Shown here piece by piece: positions 1 through 12,000 of a DNA stretch of 64,000 bases (its first letter is position 1; every line of letters starts with the position of its first letter). Below the pieces are notes generated by a model that was given only the letters and a program-made list of their open reading frames with translations, was not told the DNA's origin and did not search any database. The translations under genes and the position numbers were made by a program. Source of the stretch: Ancylostoma caninum (taxonomy: Eukaryota > Nematoda > Chromadorea > Rhabditida > Ancylostomatidae); contig JBAJFG010000172.1 in NCBI GenBank assembly GCA_037903475.1, forward strand, positions 4,875,001 through 4,939,000, read 5' to 3'.

Positions 1-1211
1 GCTGCGCTGAAAAAAACATGAGTCTGCGGTTACAAAACATACAAAAACAAAACAAAAATCAAATCAAATAAATAAACAACTGAATTAATATGCACACATA
101 GTGTAATACTCTTTGATGACTTGAAGACTGCCTCAATATAATATTTCATTAGTATTTTTTTTCGCTCACCTGATAGTAGTGATGTCTTGTATAGAGCCCA
201 ATTAATGCATTCAATAAACAAATAAACAAATAAATGTGCGGGTCGTAGCACTGATGTTGTCCTCGTCTGCAGTGACAGGTCATCTAGTTCTAGAGCATTT
301 TGACTACTAAATTTGCCTTTCGGAACCTGTGGATTCGTTCTTCGCAGTTTTATCTCTAGAAACTGCACAATTTCTCCTCAGGCTTACCTTCTACGGGCTT
401 TTCTGCTACTATCTATGAAGCACTTACGTCAAAGAGGCCCTAGTTTAGTGGCTGGTAAGGGTATAGTAATCTCGAAACGTTGCAAGAATAAAAATCGGAT
501 CAATATATCGATTTTATTCATTTTCTCAACGACTAAGTACACGGGGTGTTTATTCCTTCACGATAACGGAAAGAACAACGTGATACCATTTTAGTTTCGA
601 GACTTCTGTCACGTGCCGCTTATTTTTAGACTAGATATTTCCCTGGGCTAAAACCTTTAAGGGCAGGTGTCTTCGATAATGATGAAGGGTGACAAAAGTT
701 CATATATGTGCTATTTATGTGATCATACGTTTGTTTCTAAGAGAACTCAATTCTAGGTTTCACTAATCGGAATAAAATCCTATTTCTGGATGAGAAATTG
801 GTTACATTTTCAAAATAAAGAGTTATATCTGCTCGGATAATGTTTATTATGGTTTGGAGGAGTATTATTCCGCCTTAAAAAAAATGAAAAATGGGACGAC
901 GATATGTCACAACGACAGCAATATTTGTGCTGTTCTGAATTGTTGGTTTGTTTTGCTGGGCTCTTCCCTCTGAAATATGGATTGGATCCACATGTTTTTG
1001 TCCACAAAACCAAGCCAGATTTCTCGAAGAAATTTTGCTTAGACTCCATAAGTCTCGCTTTCATCTCCATATCCTAGCAACGCCTTTATATCCCGGCTTT
1101 ACCAAGGTTCTCCTTTCCAAGTACCAGTACCCCTGCATATCTTGAATGTATTTATCCTCAGAACTTTCTATACCAATCTTCACTCCATCGTGTCGAATTT
1201 TCATTTTTCAG
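1..1211. other. No gene called at left edge
   Basis: No exon with a convincing donor, acceptor and phase was found. A-rich AAATAAAC-type simple sequence lies near 215-235, like similar tracts elsewhere in the window. A T-rich acceptor ends at 1211 and starts the first globin exon. An upstream coding exon of the globin could still be hidden here or lie outside the window. Confidence 0.4.
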
Positions 1212-1262
1212 GACCTACCATCCACAACTCTCACCCATCCAACAGCTGCCTCTTTACGTAGG

Positions 1263-4200
1263 ATGCAATTTTTGAGCTCCAGTAGTGCAACGAACATGAC
1301 CGCCAGGTAAGCAATACACTACCTTTTTCCAAGGAATTCAGAGAACAACTTAAAAACCTCAATATTTGGCATGAATAGAGCGTTTTCAGTTGATCTGTGA
1401 AAGGTCGAATGAAGTGCAAGATACGTGGAACGTGTTTCGAGTCATGGGGTGTATTTTCGTGCTGTCTCCGGGGAATAATAGGTCTTGATTGACGTGAATG
1501 AAAAGGGAAACGCTTGGATATTCGGACAAACAAATGCTAATAACAGCTCACGTCAATGGCTCAATTAGCTGAACAGACGAGGCACACGGAAAATAACGAG
1601 AACTAATCAGGACCCGTATGCATCATTGGCAGGGCGGGTAATTTCATATACATGGGTATGATTACCCTTGGATAGTAGACAGTATAGTAGACAGTAGGCT
1701 GGGTATAGACAACGTCACATATGCCTGAACTTGTTGATGGGTGTCGGGTAAAGGGCAAGTTTGGGTACGTTAACACGCTTACTATGGGTAACCTCAGTGA
1801 TTCATCCAGGTCGCAGAGAAGGATATGCTTTCCACTCTTCGTACCAAACCACAGATTTCCACCTTTGTGAATGGGATTTTTCCAAGAATTTCTGGATAAA
1901 TTGAGAGAGATCCGTCTCGTTTTTATTCTACAGTGGTAAGTGGTACAAATGGATAGAAATATATGAGAATTTTAGTTTTTAGCTCTATAAAATGATATAG
2001 ACAGAGAACCAATAATTCTTGCTGCTCGTTAGACCGCAAATTATCAAAATTTACCTTTTTTTACCGCTAAACACTATTTTTGGATAAGCTACGTGTGCTG
2101 GTCGAAATCAACTGTTATAGAAAATCTTCCTCGGAACCCTTCTCAGTGAAAACAGCTGGATGAGAGTTCGAATAAGTGTTTGCTCTAATGAACCACGTAT
2201 CCTGCAAAAAGCTGCTTCGCATCAGAATTGTATGATGATGGGATTGTACATGCTTTGTTCGGAGAGCTACGTGATTGATGTAGTTTGAGCTGAAATCACT
2301 AAAAAATATGTATTCGTAAAAACATCGACAGGAGCCTACTTCAAATGAGCGCATTGTTGCAACGAAGGAATTTTGAACGTTTTTTGTACTAAAAAAAGCC
2401 TCTCAGAGTTGATTTTTGAACGAGAACTTTGTTCAAAGGAAAACTGTGTTTGAATTTCCACCTCATTAGTGGAGTCGGGAATACAGATCGGTTTTTGTAT
2501 TTTGGTCAGCTTACAGTTCTTGTTATTGCATCTACATAATTGTCTTATGGGAGAGAAACTAATACTTCAGAGATCTCTATAGTGAATGCGAGATTTTCGC
2601 GAGTTCGTGCTGGAGTAGACTAAAGTAGACTACCCATTCCACTCACTCGGGGAAATTCGTATCGCTGTATCCGAATCGTGGTTTACCTTTACCTTATACG
2701 GTGTTCAGTGCTGGTCACTTTGTCTTGTTTTTTATTCCTATGAAACACTTGATGTTTGTGTAAACCGTACAAAATGCAATTTCGTTCCCGAAATTTAGTT
2801 CCTAAAGTCCTTACCTAGCGAGAGCACTTTGTTCACCTTCATTTTCCCTCAGTCAACATCACTATTGTTCCAGAAGCCTGGACGATCCACGAAGCATCGC
2901 TGATCTGCAGCTGAAACCTCTTTCAAGAGCCAAGAGTCATTCGCCATTGAAGCAAATGCGAACGTATTCGTATAGATCCTTGAGTAGCGAGGAGAATGCT
3001 CTGGATAAGACGGTACGTTGATTTTCTTAAGCAGGAGTGTCTAGTCTTGGTCTGCCTCTCAGCGAACATGTCGATCTTTAACGCATTTTTTTATTCCCCC
3101 AAGCATTATTCAACGATTTACCTCCGCTTACATGTAAACCACTGGAAAAAATTAAAATTCTCTGCCTGTGTGCTCTCTCCAATCTTCCATTTCTTTTCTA
3201 GAACTTCCGAGTGGAACGACAGCCTCTGCAGACGAGATCGATCTCACGTTAATGACCCATTCCGCCGAAGAATCATAAATTATTATATTACTTAAAGAGG
3301 AAATAGGGGAGAAACACCGAGCTAAAATCTCTGTCTGGCATCGCACCTTCACTTAAGCTGACACAAGTTGTCTAAAAGCATAGGGGTTTTCGTAATTCTC
3401 ATCAATAGCGAGGGAGACGCCCAAGCTAGGGAAAAAACGAATTAAAAGAAATAAGTTACTAGCTTACTATGTTAAAGTGTAGAGGTGTGGTGCGAGACGA
3501 ATAGGGCTACTCCACTGTTTCTTCCTCAAGGAATAATTCATGATTCTTTGGCGAAATGGGTCATTAACATTGGAATCGATCTCGTCTGGACAGGCTGCAC
3601 TTCCACTCGAAAGTTTGAGAATAACTGATAAACAACAACAACAACGCAATTAGAAAATAACAGATCTCGTTTTTGGGTTAGCAAACCATTTTATACTAGA
3701 ACTCTAAGTGCGTCAGATCCACTCAGCCCTGAGTGCAGTCCTCGATCGCAGTTTTCTTTAGCATCAAGTTGTTTTTTTTCTCTACTTGAAAATTCGGTAG
3801 TTGCCTCGTGCAGCTATGATAAACATTCCTACAAATATAGAATTGCGTGCTTATGGCACGTGCACGCATCTGGTGATATTTACCCGTACTCCAAATTCTG
3901 ACATGTGATGACAAACTTCTGCATAATTTATAGGCGAAGCTCCGAGATCGAGTCAGTCCCAGGAACTTATTTTCTTACGCGGGATTTGCTTGTTTTTTTT
4001 TGATTTCTTTGCGAGAACGTTAGATGTTGCAGTGATTTAACAGGGATGTGAAAAGTCCCTGAAAAGTCCCCATAGGTGCCACTTTGTCACGACTCGGCTG
4101 ATACAAAACTTTGTTCTTTCTTTCTTTCTTTATTGGGCATGTGAAACACATGCATGAATCAAATGAAATTTTTAAAACAGAACGCATAAAAAAAGCAGTC

Positions 4201-7200
4201 ACACAAAATGCATAACACGCTCTCGAAATAGGTTAAGCTTGACAGAAAAAAATAGAACGTAAAACAATATTAAAGTTAGAGCAGATTTTATTAGTGAAAA
4301 ACTTCGATCTGACTTGAGATCTGGCTGTATTTGTGGAGGTTTTAAATGGAGCTCCTCTTGTTCTGGACTCATTTGCATGGAAAAATGGTGGAAGGTTGAT
4401 GAGCCCCTTAAATAGCTTGTACGACCTGAACTTGCTGAACTAGTTCATAACCATTTGAATCAGCATACCTTCGCCAACTTTTAGCCGCCATCATTTTTCA
4501 AATCACATTGAAGTCTCTTTTTTCTGCCGTTTTACTGGGATTTAGTATCCTTTATAATAAGTTTTGGTCAATGTTATGGATTTTGCCCAACCAACAAGCC
4601 TAGGTTAGTTTTAGTGGCTATGACTAGTCAGATTACTAGCGATTTACTAAGAAGCTTAGTCTAGCTGAAATGTAAAGCCGGTATCCGGTCTCTCATGTAC
4701 CCATCATGGATGAGAGGATCATCTGCTTAACAATTATCTGGATAGTGGGTCTTAAATATGTATTCGCTCATCCCTGGCACGTCGAACGAGTTCTTACTTC
4801 ACTAAGGCTTAGCTTTGACTAAAATAGGCAAAGTGAGCGACCTTAGGGTATATGCCTAACAAGGGGTTGCATAGCTTCTGTAATCTTTGACAGGCTATAC
4901 GTGAAATGTGGCATTTATACGATAATAATGAGGTAGAGTAAGCTAATAATGAATAGGCGTGCTTTGTATTTGAGTCTTTTGTTTTCTAAAGGACATTGGC
5001 TTATACTTTTTCTAGCGTACTCTTCTCCATAGCGACGCCATTCTACCGTAGGGGAAAGAGGATAAACGAATAGTTCGCTCATTGTGCTGCTAGGCAGGGG
5101 AAGATAATGAGTACAGTTCTGAGCACTGGTACGGTAGCTACTGTACTTAAGGCCGAATAATACACTAGATGCCTATCGATTTATTCAAAATTGGAAAATT
5201 CGATTTCGGATAAGTCTATAGTTCGGATATATGATAAAGAGGGAGCAATACAATCCTTCAGGCATTTAGGTCTCTCTCTCTTCGAAACATCAGAATTCTT
5301 CAAATCTATGACGGCTAAAATAGGGTAAACATAGGGTCAGGCATGGGGGAAAAGTCAACCTATCCCTACCCCCGCTTTTCTCGCTTGCCATCCCAAATTT
5401 ATACAACTTTCGACTCAACTTTCTCAAAGATTCACAGAACGCATAATGCTGCAATTGTTGAACTTCGTACCGTTTACCTAGTTACTTATTTACCCATTTA
5501 GTTATTTTATTTAGACATGCTCAGACGTTGCATACACAGAAAAAGGGATGACCCAACAGGAAATTATATCTAACTCTATGGGAAATGATATCTATCCAAC
5601 TAATTACTACTGATTTTCCAGGCATGTGAGCTGATCAAAACCTCGTGGCATGAGACGACGCTGAAGGCGAACGCTACAGGAAGACACTTTGGCTACTTTG
5701 TGTTCCAACGCGTTTTCCAGAAGGATCCAACGCTGAAGGCGGTGTTCGGCTTGAAACCGGTACGTGATTTTCCTAAGAAGGAAACGAATGCTTCCTTAAC
5801 TAACTTCCTACTGCTAAGCCGTCTCGGGAATCAATGAAGCATTTTAATCCAATTGAAGGCGGCCAACAAAGGGTGAGCACCACAATGGGTGGAAATTGAC
5901 TCACAAGCCGTTGGGCATCCCACAAAGTTTTGTTTTAGGTAATTGCTGATTTGAATAGCACTTTCTGGATACAGTGATGGTCCACGGCGCTGCACTTTAG
6001 TGTGTAATTTAGTCAGATTATCTTAGTGAAACGATCTACGAGTGAAGGAAGTTCCCTCATCAGGCGACTGTGATGCACTTTAATGCCACTTCCGGGGTCA
6101 TTTGAACTTGGTGGAATTTCGACACAAAGTGCACGCTTACTTCATTACTCTCTTATGCACATTTTCACAAGCTTTGAGGAGCAATTAGGAAGATACAATA
6201 TTTCCAACAACACTTTCTTATCTCAGTCGAATTTCGACGCATTTAGTCGAATTAAATTATCTATTTAGTTAGACATACGTAGTATTCTGAGTATATTCAT
6301 AATCTGAGATATATCTAAAGAGACTGAGAGAAGGGTAGAGGCTAGACTAAATTACCAGGGCTCAACTATATACTCACTACTAAGTACCTACCGGTGAAGT
6401 TATCAAAGCCTTAGGTGAAGAAAAGCAGAAATCCAATTGAATTTCAAGAATCGAGCAACTTCTCATCCATCAGTTATGGTTATGAAGGGGAAGAGTTATT
6501 TAGAAATTACTGGAGTAAAAATAAAATTTATAGAATTATTTCCTATTCACATAGGCGAAAGAATTCCATGACGCATATTTCCGTACGGAGGCAAGTTCCA
6601 TGCCGGATTGTTAGGGGTACCTAACATCCGAAAATCCGGTGTGGGATTTTCTGTACATGCCTATGCTCGCAGAAAGTGGCGTTATCCTAGCGCCATTTGC
6701 CTCTTACGTATGGATAATTTGCCAGGGATCATATACCGCCTATGTGCTGGTTTTCCTAACGTTATCCCAGAAAATACGCAAATGGCCGGGCTATGCTTTG
6801 CACATAAGGTGCTGCTATCAGACGACACCTTTGTTAGTTCATTAACTCTTACAACTCTTGAAACTCCCTAGGATGGCTGTGAAACACCATCATGCCCTGA
6901 ATTATCATGAGCGCGCCCCCGTGGTGCATCAAATAAATAAATATAACATTTAAACATGAGCAACTGACCATAAGCACTCTATTAGCTCACAGATGGCTCC
7001 CGGTCCGATTTTGATCGCAATTACGAACTCATCACTCTGTTGGTTAGCAAATGGAGTGTTTACACTTCTTCGGTATGGTTTTGGTGTGCTCCATTTTAAT
7101 GTTTCCCTACTGCTATTGGCTGAAATATCCTTCCACACGCACCCTCCGGCGTCCTCCCATCGATGGAACCAGTGCGGTCGTAGTCACAGACAGAGTACGC

Positions 7201-9004
7201 CCAGGCGCTCTTTATGAGCTAGTAGACCATAACTGTGTTTCCAATAGTTATTATTTTTCGAATTTCATATCGGGGCCTAGATTTATTGAGTGGCACGATA
7301 TCAAATGAAGTATGAGTTTAATATAGCACTTCTTGACTTCTCAGGATTTATTTTTCAGGAAGAAGAAATATCCGATCTTGCGGACGACCACGAATGCATT
7401 AGGCACACGAAAATCTTCACCAATATTATTCACCTGGCAGCGAAAAATGTGGACGAATTGGAGCCGCAAGTAGCGCCTGCCATATTCAAATACGGAGAAC
7501 GCCATTATAACACAAAAGCAGTGAGTTACACTTGTTTTGAGACTTGCAGCGCTTAAATGTCTTCATTCTGGAAAATACGGCAAGTTCTCGGTTCTTTAGA
7601 GCGATCACATGACTGAAGAGAATGTCCGGATGGTATGTGCACAAGTCGTCTGTACAGTATGCGATCTATTGGGTGATGAAGCATCACCGCAGCATGTGGA
7701 AGCGTGGATTGAAATGATGAGGTGAGTGTGAAGCTTTTACGACATAGTTCAACGCCTCTGGTTTATACTAGGGTGTGTGCGTCAAACGCATGCATTCATT
7801 TGCAAAGTATTCTCCATGGAGACCGATAAAGCGACATGCACATCCTCCATGAAAAGAAGGTGTGACCGCCGCGAGGCCGTAAATGCGTGCGTCTGAGCTG
7901 CGTCAGCGATGCGACTCGCTCTCTCCTTCGTCACATAGACGCACGCGCGTCAAACGCACGCATCTAGTATAAATTGCCCTTATTATCTAGTTGGATAAAC
8001 TCATTCAGGGTTTGTTGGTGTTGTTTAGATATAATACCATCCAATAAATGACTGTTCATATTTTTTTAGTTTTCATTTTGTTATTTTTATTTGTGTCCAC
8101 TATTTTTACCATATAATAATCTTTGATTCAACCCTATAATGGTAAAAACATGCTGTCCTTGTCGTAAGATCAGCAAATAGAAAGTTGTTGATGTAAGAAG
8201 AGGTAAAAGATATTGTTGGGTCGAATAATCTTTGTAACGTCTGTGTTAGACACAGAAACAAATAAATAAATGAGTAAGTACAGTGAGCGAAGGCGACGGT
8301 GCTTTCCTCGCGGGCGCGGGAAGCACGCGACGCGACCGCGCAGCTCGCGCTGGAATCGATGCCGTAGTGGCGAATCAATGTTTTCTTGATAGTTCTTCAT
8401 CATATTCGATGTACACTACCAAGAAAACTAAATAACCACCAAGAAAACCCTATGCCCTGGTGCTGCGGTGAGGATTTCATCGTGAGCAGCGCGGTCACGT
8501 CGCGTACCTCCCGAGCCTGTGAAAAACGCACCACCATCGACGCTCGCTTCATATGAACAAAAGTCATTTATTTACATACAATTCCAGTCAATTATTTCCG
8601 CATCACAGAATCTGCCTGCTTGGTTTGCCGCGTTGCAACACCCACGCGAAGCGGCACGGGAGTGATGATATTGGTGTTTGCCCATGTTTCCACCTTTGTC
8701 TTTGTTTCCAATGTGCTTGGGTCGGCGTGGAAACATAAGCAAAAATCAATGTTGGCAATGTGCGACAAGCGCTTAACTGGTCTGCCGCGCCGCGTGAGTG
8801 GTGCGACGCGGCAGACCAACCGGGCGGTACATACGCGTAGTGGAGTAAAAAAGCGCTTTCTAGTGACCCCAACAATTTTTATGGAATTTTTTTTCCAGAT
8901 ACCTCGGTCGAAAGCTGTTAGATGGCCATGAGTACGCGAAGCTCACCGCGAAGCATCGTATTAGCATCAATCGCAATGATCATCACCTCTTCTTGATGTT
9001 GTGA
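1263..9004 (+). CDS. Globin with N-terminal extension (6 exons)
   Basis: Haem-binding globin, with roles in oxygen binding, sensing or redox in the family. Exons: 1212-1306 (first ATG 1263), 2874-3012, 5622-5759, 7359-7520, 7600-7721, 8899-9004 (TGA 9002-9004); all phases match, giving 236 codons from 1263. Residues 1-61 are a Ser-rich, low-complexity extension. The globin fold begins near residue 62 (ELIKTSW, A/B helices). His123 fits the distal E7 position and His156 (in YGERHYN) the proximal F8 position; their spacing of 33 suits nematode and neuronal-type globins. Exon 1 is open upstream of the ATG, so an earlier coding exon is possible; alternatively the acceptor at 1210-1211 is a spliced-leader site. 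The last intron holds three foldback elements in a row. Which of the many nematode globin paralogues this is cannot be told by eye. Confidence 0.85.
1620..1810. repeat. Dispersed GGGTAA-rich repeat, copy 1
   Basis: The block contains CATGGGTATGATTACCC, then GGTGTCGGGTAAAGGGCAAG and ACTATGGGTAACCTC. The same ordered motifs recur near 17735-18135, 25830-25990 and 26905-27010. It lies in globin intron 1. Confidence 0.5.
3205..3618. repeat. Foldback repeat in globin intron 2
   Basis: An arm of about 100 bp at roughly 3205-3300 (core CAGACGAGATCGAT then TTAATGACCCATT) recurs in reverse complement at roughly 3524-3618, with about 220 bp between. The arms are imperfect, which suggests an older insertion. 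Confidence 0.6.
7760..7990. mobile_element. MITE family T1, copy in globin intron
   Basis: Short inverted-repeat element with ends TTTATACTAG and CTAGTATAAATTGCCC and CG-rich subterminal arms (GTGCGTCAAACGCA and its complement). It is about 230 bp with no coding capacity. A second copy lies at 27123-27332. Confidence 0.7.
8281..8552. mobile_element. Foldback element family T2, copy in globin intron
   Basis: Inverted arms of about 110 bp begin CAGTGAGCGAAGGCGACGG and end with CATCGACGCTCGCTT, flanking an AT-rich centre with repeated ACCAAGAAAAC. It resembles the element at 28626-28893. There is no coding capacity. Confidence 0.6.
8607..8825. mobile_element. Foldback element family T3 in globin intron
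   Basis: The left arm GGTTTGCCGCGTTGCAACACC pairs with the right arm near 8785-8822 (GTGGTGCGACGCGGCAGACC). The centre contains a second inverted pair built on GTTTCCAC. Only one copy was seen in this window. Confidence 0.55.
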
Positions 9005-12000
9005 AATCAATTCTGGTGAACTGCTGATCTCCTGATCCTTGATCTCATGTTCCTCACTGGCTCTGGTCAATCGATAATTCAGAAGACGCCTGGAATAGTG
9101 GCTTCTAATGCACTTCCTATCCTTCAATCGGAAAACATGCAGTACTTCTGGATTATCGATTGGCCGTGCGGTCGTGCAACACGATTACTTCTAACGCCTC
9201 ATGCTTTCATGTATTCTTATGTACCCATAGATAATCAACGTCCAGCTGAGACGTTATTACTTAAATTGTAGTATAAAAAATGATTTGTACTCTTTAGTAT
9301 TCAAGATTCCTACCATTAACAATGGTTCTAAATCATACCATTCAATCATACCCCAGTATCAATCATACCTAACACCGTTAATGACGTCATTCTGCTCATA
9401 TTGTACATAATTTAGCGTTCATTTGTATATTTTACGACTGGTACGGTATAGACGATTCCATGACTTCTGTTCTCTTGGCTCGTTATTATCTTCTTAGATC
9501 TATTGATCTCACCAGTACTCCTTAAAAAAAACTCTACTATTTTTACCTTATTTAGCACCTCTGCTGTTAAACAACTGTTTAACATCACCATTAGAACATC
9601 GCAGCTGTGATATACATATATTCTCGTGAACTATGAATGTGATCTCACAATAACACATGGAAAAATAAAATTGTTTAAACTAGTGTTAATGCTCGTGCAA
9701 AGGCAACGTTAACTCATTAGTAAGGACTTTAGAAGGGAATCAAAGAGCAGGGATTCGTCAGATTTTAGGAGACAGCCGTAAGACACTACCCAGGAACGTC
9801 GGGGCACCGGTGCCGCCCACATGAACGCAAATCACGGGAACTTCCTAGGACTGGCGGCATTTACGCCTCAATACGCAAAAATTACTGCATATTCAATCCA
9901 ACAGGTAGTCGGTACTGCTGGAAGGACTATGCACTGAGACGAGGTCGTTTTCAATCAATATCAGGTGTGCTTGTATCAGCCTCCCTTCAATCTGTGGATG
10001 CAACAATACCGACTCTTTTCTGAACCACGGCAGGTTTCTCCATTGGCCACCGTAGAAATCCTGAACCGGCGGCCGCAATGGCCCAAGTACAGCCCCAATA
10101 TTGGCACATGTGCCCGTTCCGGTCGGTAACGATCCTTGTAGAACAAATAGAAGCCGAGCTAACTTTAACTGCGATAAGCTCAGCTCTGATCATGGTTTTA
10201 TGTTCTAGAAAGGGAATTTATGTCTCCTCACCATGAGGGCTTAGTGGTTTTATGGTGAAAAAATGCGAAAATTTAACTCTTTACATTCCACTTAACAATA
10301 TGGGTACCATGCGAACGTCAGAATGCTCCCTCCTTAACTTAAGAAAAGAAATGTTGAAGTATTTAGGTTATAGGGATGTTCATTTGTTCACATCCAGAGC
10401 ACACCAGGAGGTGACCAAGCGTTGGGGACTACTAAGTCCAGTGAGACTCACAAATATGTAGATTTCTATGTCCTTACATATGTTTTAGGTTTTTCCAGAA
10501 GAAGCCAGAACTAGGTTCCTTACATAAAAGTGTATATTATAATACATATGTATGTTGGCGACAGGATCGATCGCCAGCTAAATTCGGAGTTCTCTTATCT
10601 ATGCGATCGCTTTTAGTTAAGGGTCATCGGGTTGAGGCGATAGCATCTCCAAATGGCGTTTAACGTTTGGATGTAGTTAATTCCCACTGCTTTTTATCGC
10701 TTCCCTATTGCCCTACGACTAGGTGAACTAAAATTTGAAGGGCGGAAAATTTGTTCTCATGATGCCTAATGTTTTCCGTGAATTCATGGGGTTCTCTCTT
10801 TTGCTAAGCCGGTAAATTCCGAGAAAAAGAATTTTAGTAGACTGCGTGGAGTCCGTTTAAGGACCCTACAATTAACATTTCCACTCGTACACAGCTAGGA
10901 GAGCATCGAACGGATGAAATTCGAATCAACCAATTTGATATTTATAGCTCTTCCTTTCCTAAACAATTTCCAGTTCCCGTCCTGTGCTAAGTCCAGTTTT
11001 CTAATACATCTAATACGCTGCTCTGTTAATGCTCTAACAGCCATCCTCCGGATTTGGCATTTACTACTCTAGTTTTTTCTCCAGTTTTTACGCTCGAAGT
11101 ATAAACAGTGGCTTCTTCACTCTCACACTCTTGTTTACTCATAGTTGTTGTTTTGCCGTTTTTGAGGAGCGCTTTGAGTTTATTGAATGAATAAAAAATA
11201 ATCATGGTACAGAGGAGGTATACAATAAGCAATCTTGAAAAAAATGTGCACAAGCATTGCCTTAACCGATATTTCTTTGGATATTTAATTTTTCGTTGTT
11301 CTTCTATAGTTCATCGTGTTGCTCGCAATACAATATTAGTATGTGTTTAACATGATATATATTATAATAGTATGATGTATTATATGCTAGGCTACGTAAT
11401 GGTATGCTATGTTTATTTATTTATTTGCTCACATCATCAAGGTGTGCCATCACAGCAAACAGAATGTAAAAGTGTTACGCAACACAGAAGCACCAATTAA
11501 AAGAGAGAAAAAGAACAACATTAAGTGACCAGTAACAATCAGTTAATCGCAACCCAATGGTAAAGATAAAAGAGTAGAGGTATAGGTAGTTGACCTGCAC
11601 TAGTTTCCAAAAGACTTGAACAATTACTTCTGCATCAGGTAATTGCAATGTATGCGATTCCAGGATATATTTCCATGGTAGTAGGCAATGTTAATATCAA
11701 AACTTTTGAAAGAAACCGCTATATAATATTGATATGGTATAATAAGGTATTTGATTTTTTTAAAAATTGTCCAGTCCATTTCAATAACTTTCAACGAGGA
11801 TGCGTAAGTTTTCTTAGCAAAGATGACTTAGCCTCCACGTTTCCTGCTGTATCTTAACATTTCCGCAATTGGTCGACTCGTTAGCAGTCATTGTTCTCGT
11901 TATTAAATTCCAGAAATTTCCCGCAAGTCCAAACATCACGCCGAAACAAGGCCTGTCAGCAAATTAATGGCTCGATGTGGGGCCGCTGTTTGCACAGCCG

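Noticed and set aside
215..240. AAATAAAC tracts (also near 6930, 8265, 16240, 16590, 39740, 43630) as gene polyadenylation sites
   Set aside because: They recur in simple-sequence runs without upstream genes and look like repeat tails.
9893..10193. Overlapping minus-strand frames near 10 kb
   Set aside because: No splice context, no domain and no codon pattern distinguishing them from background.
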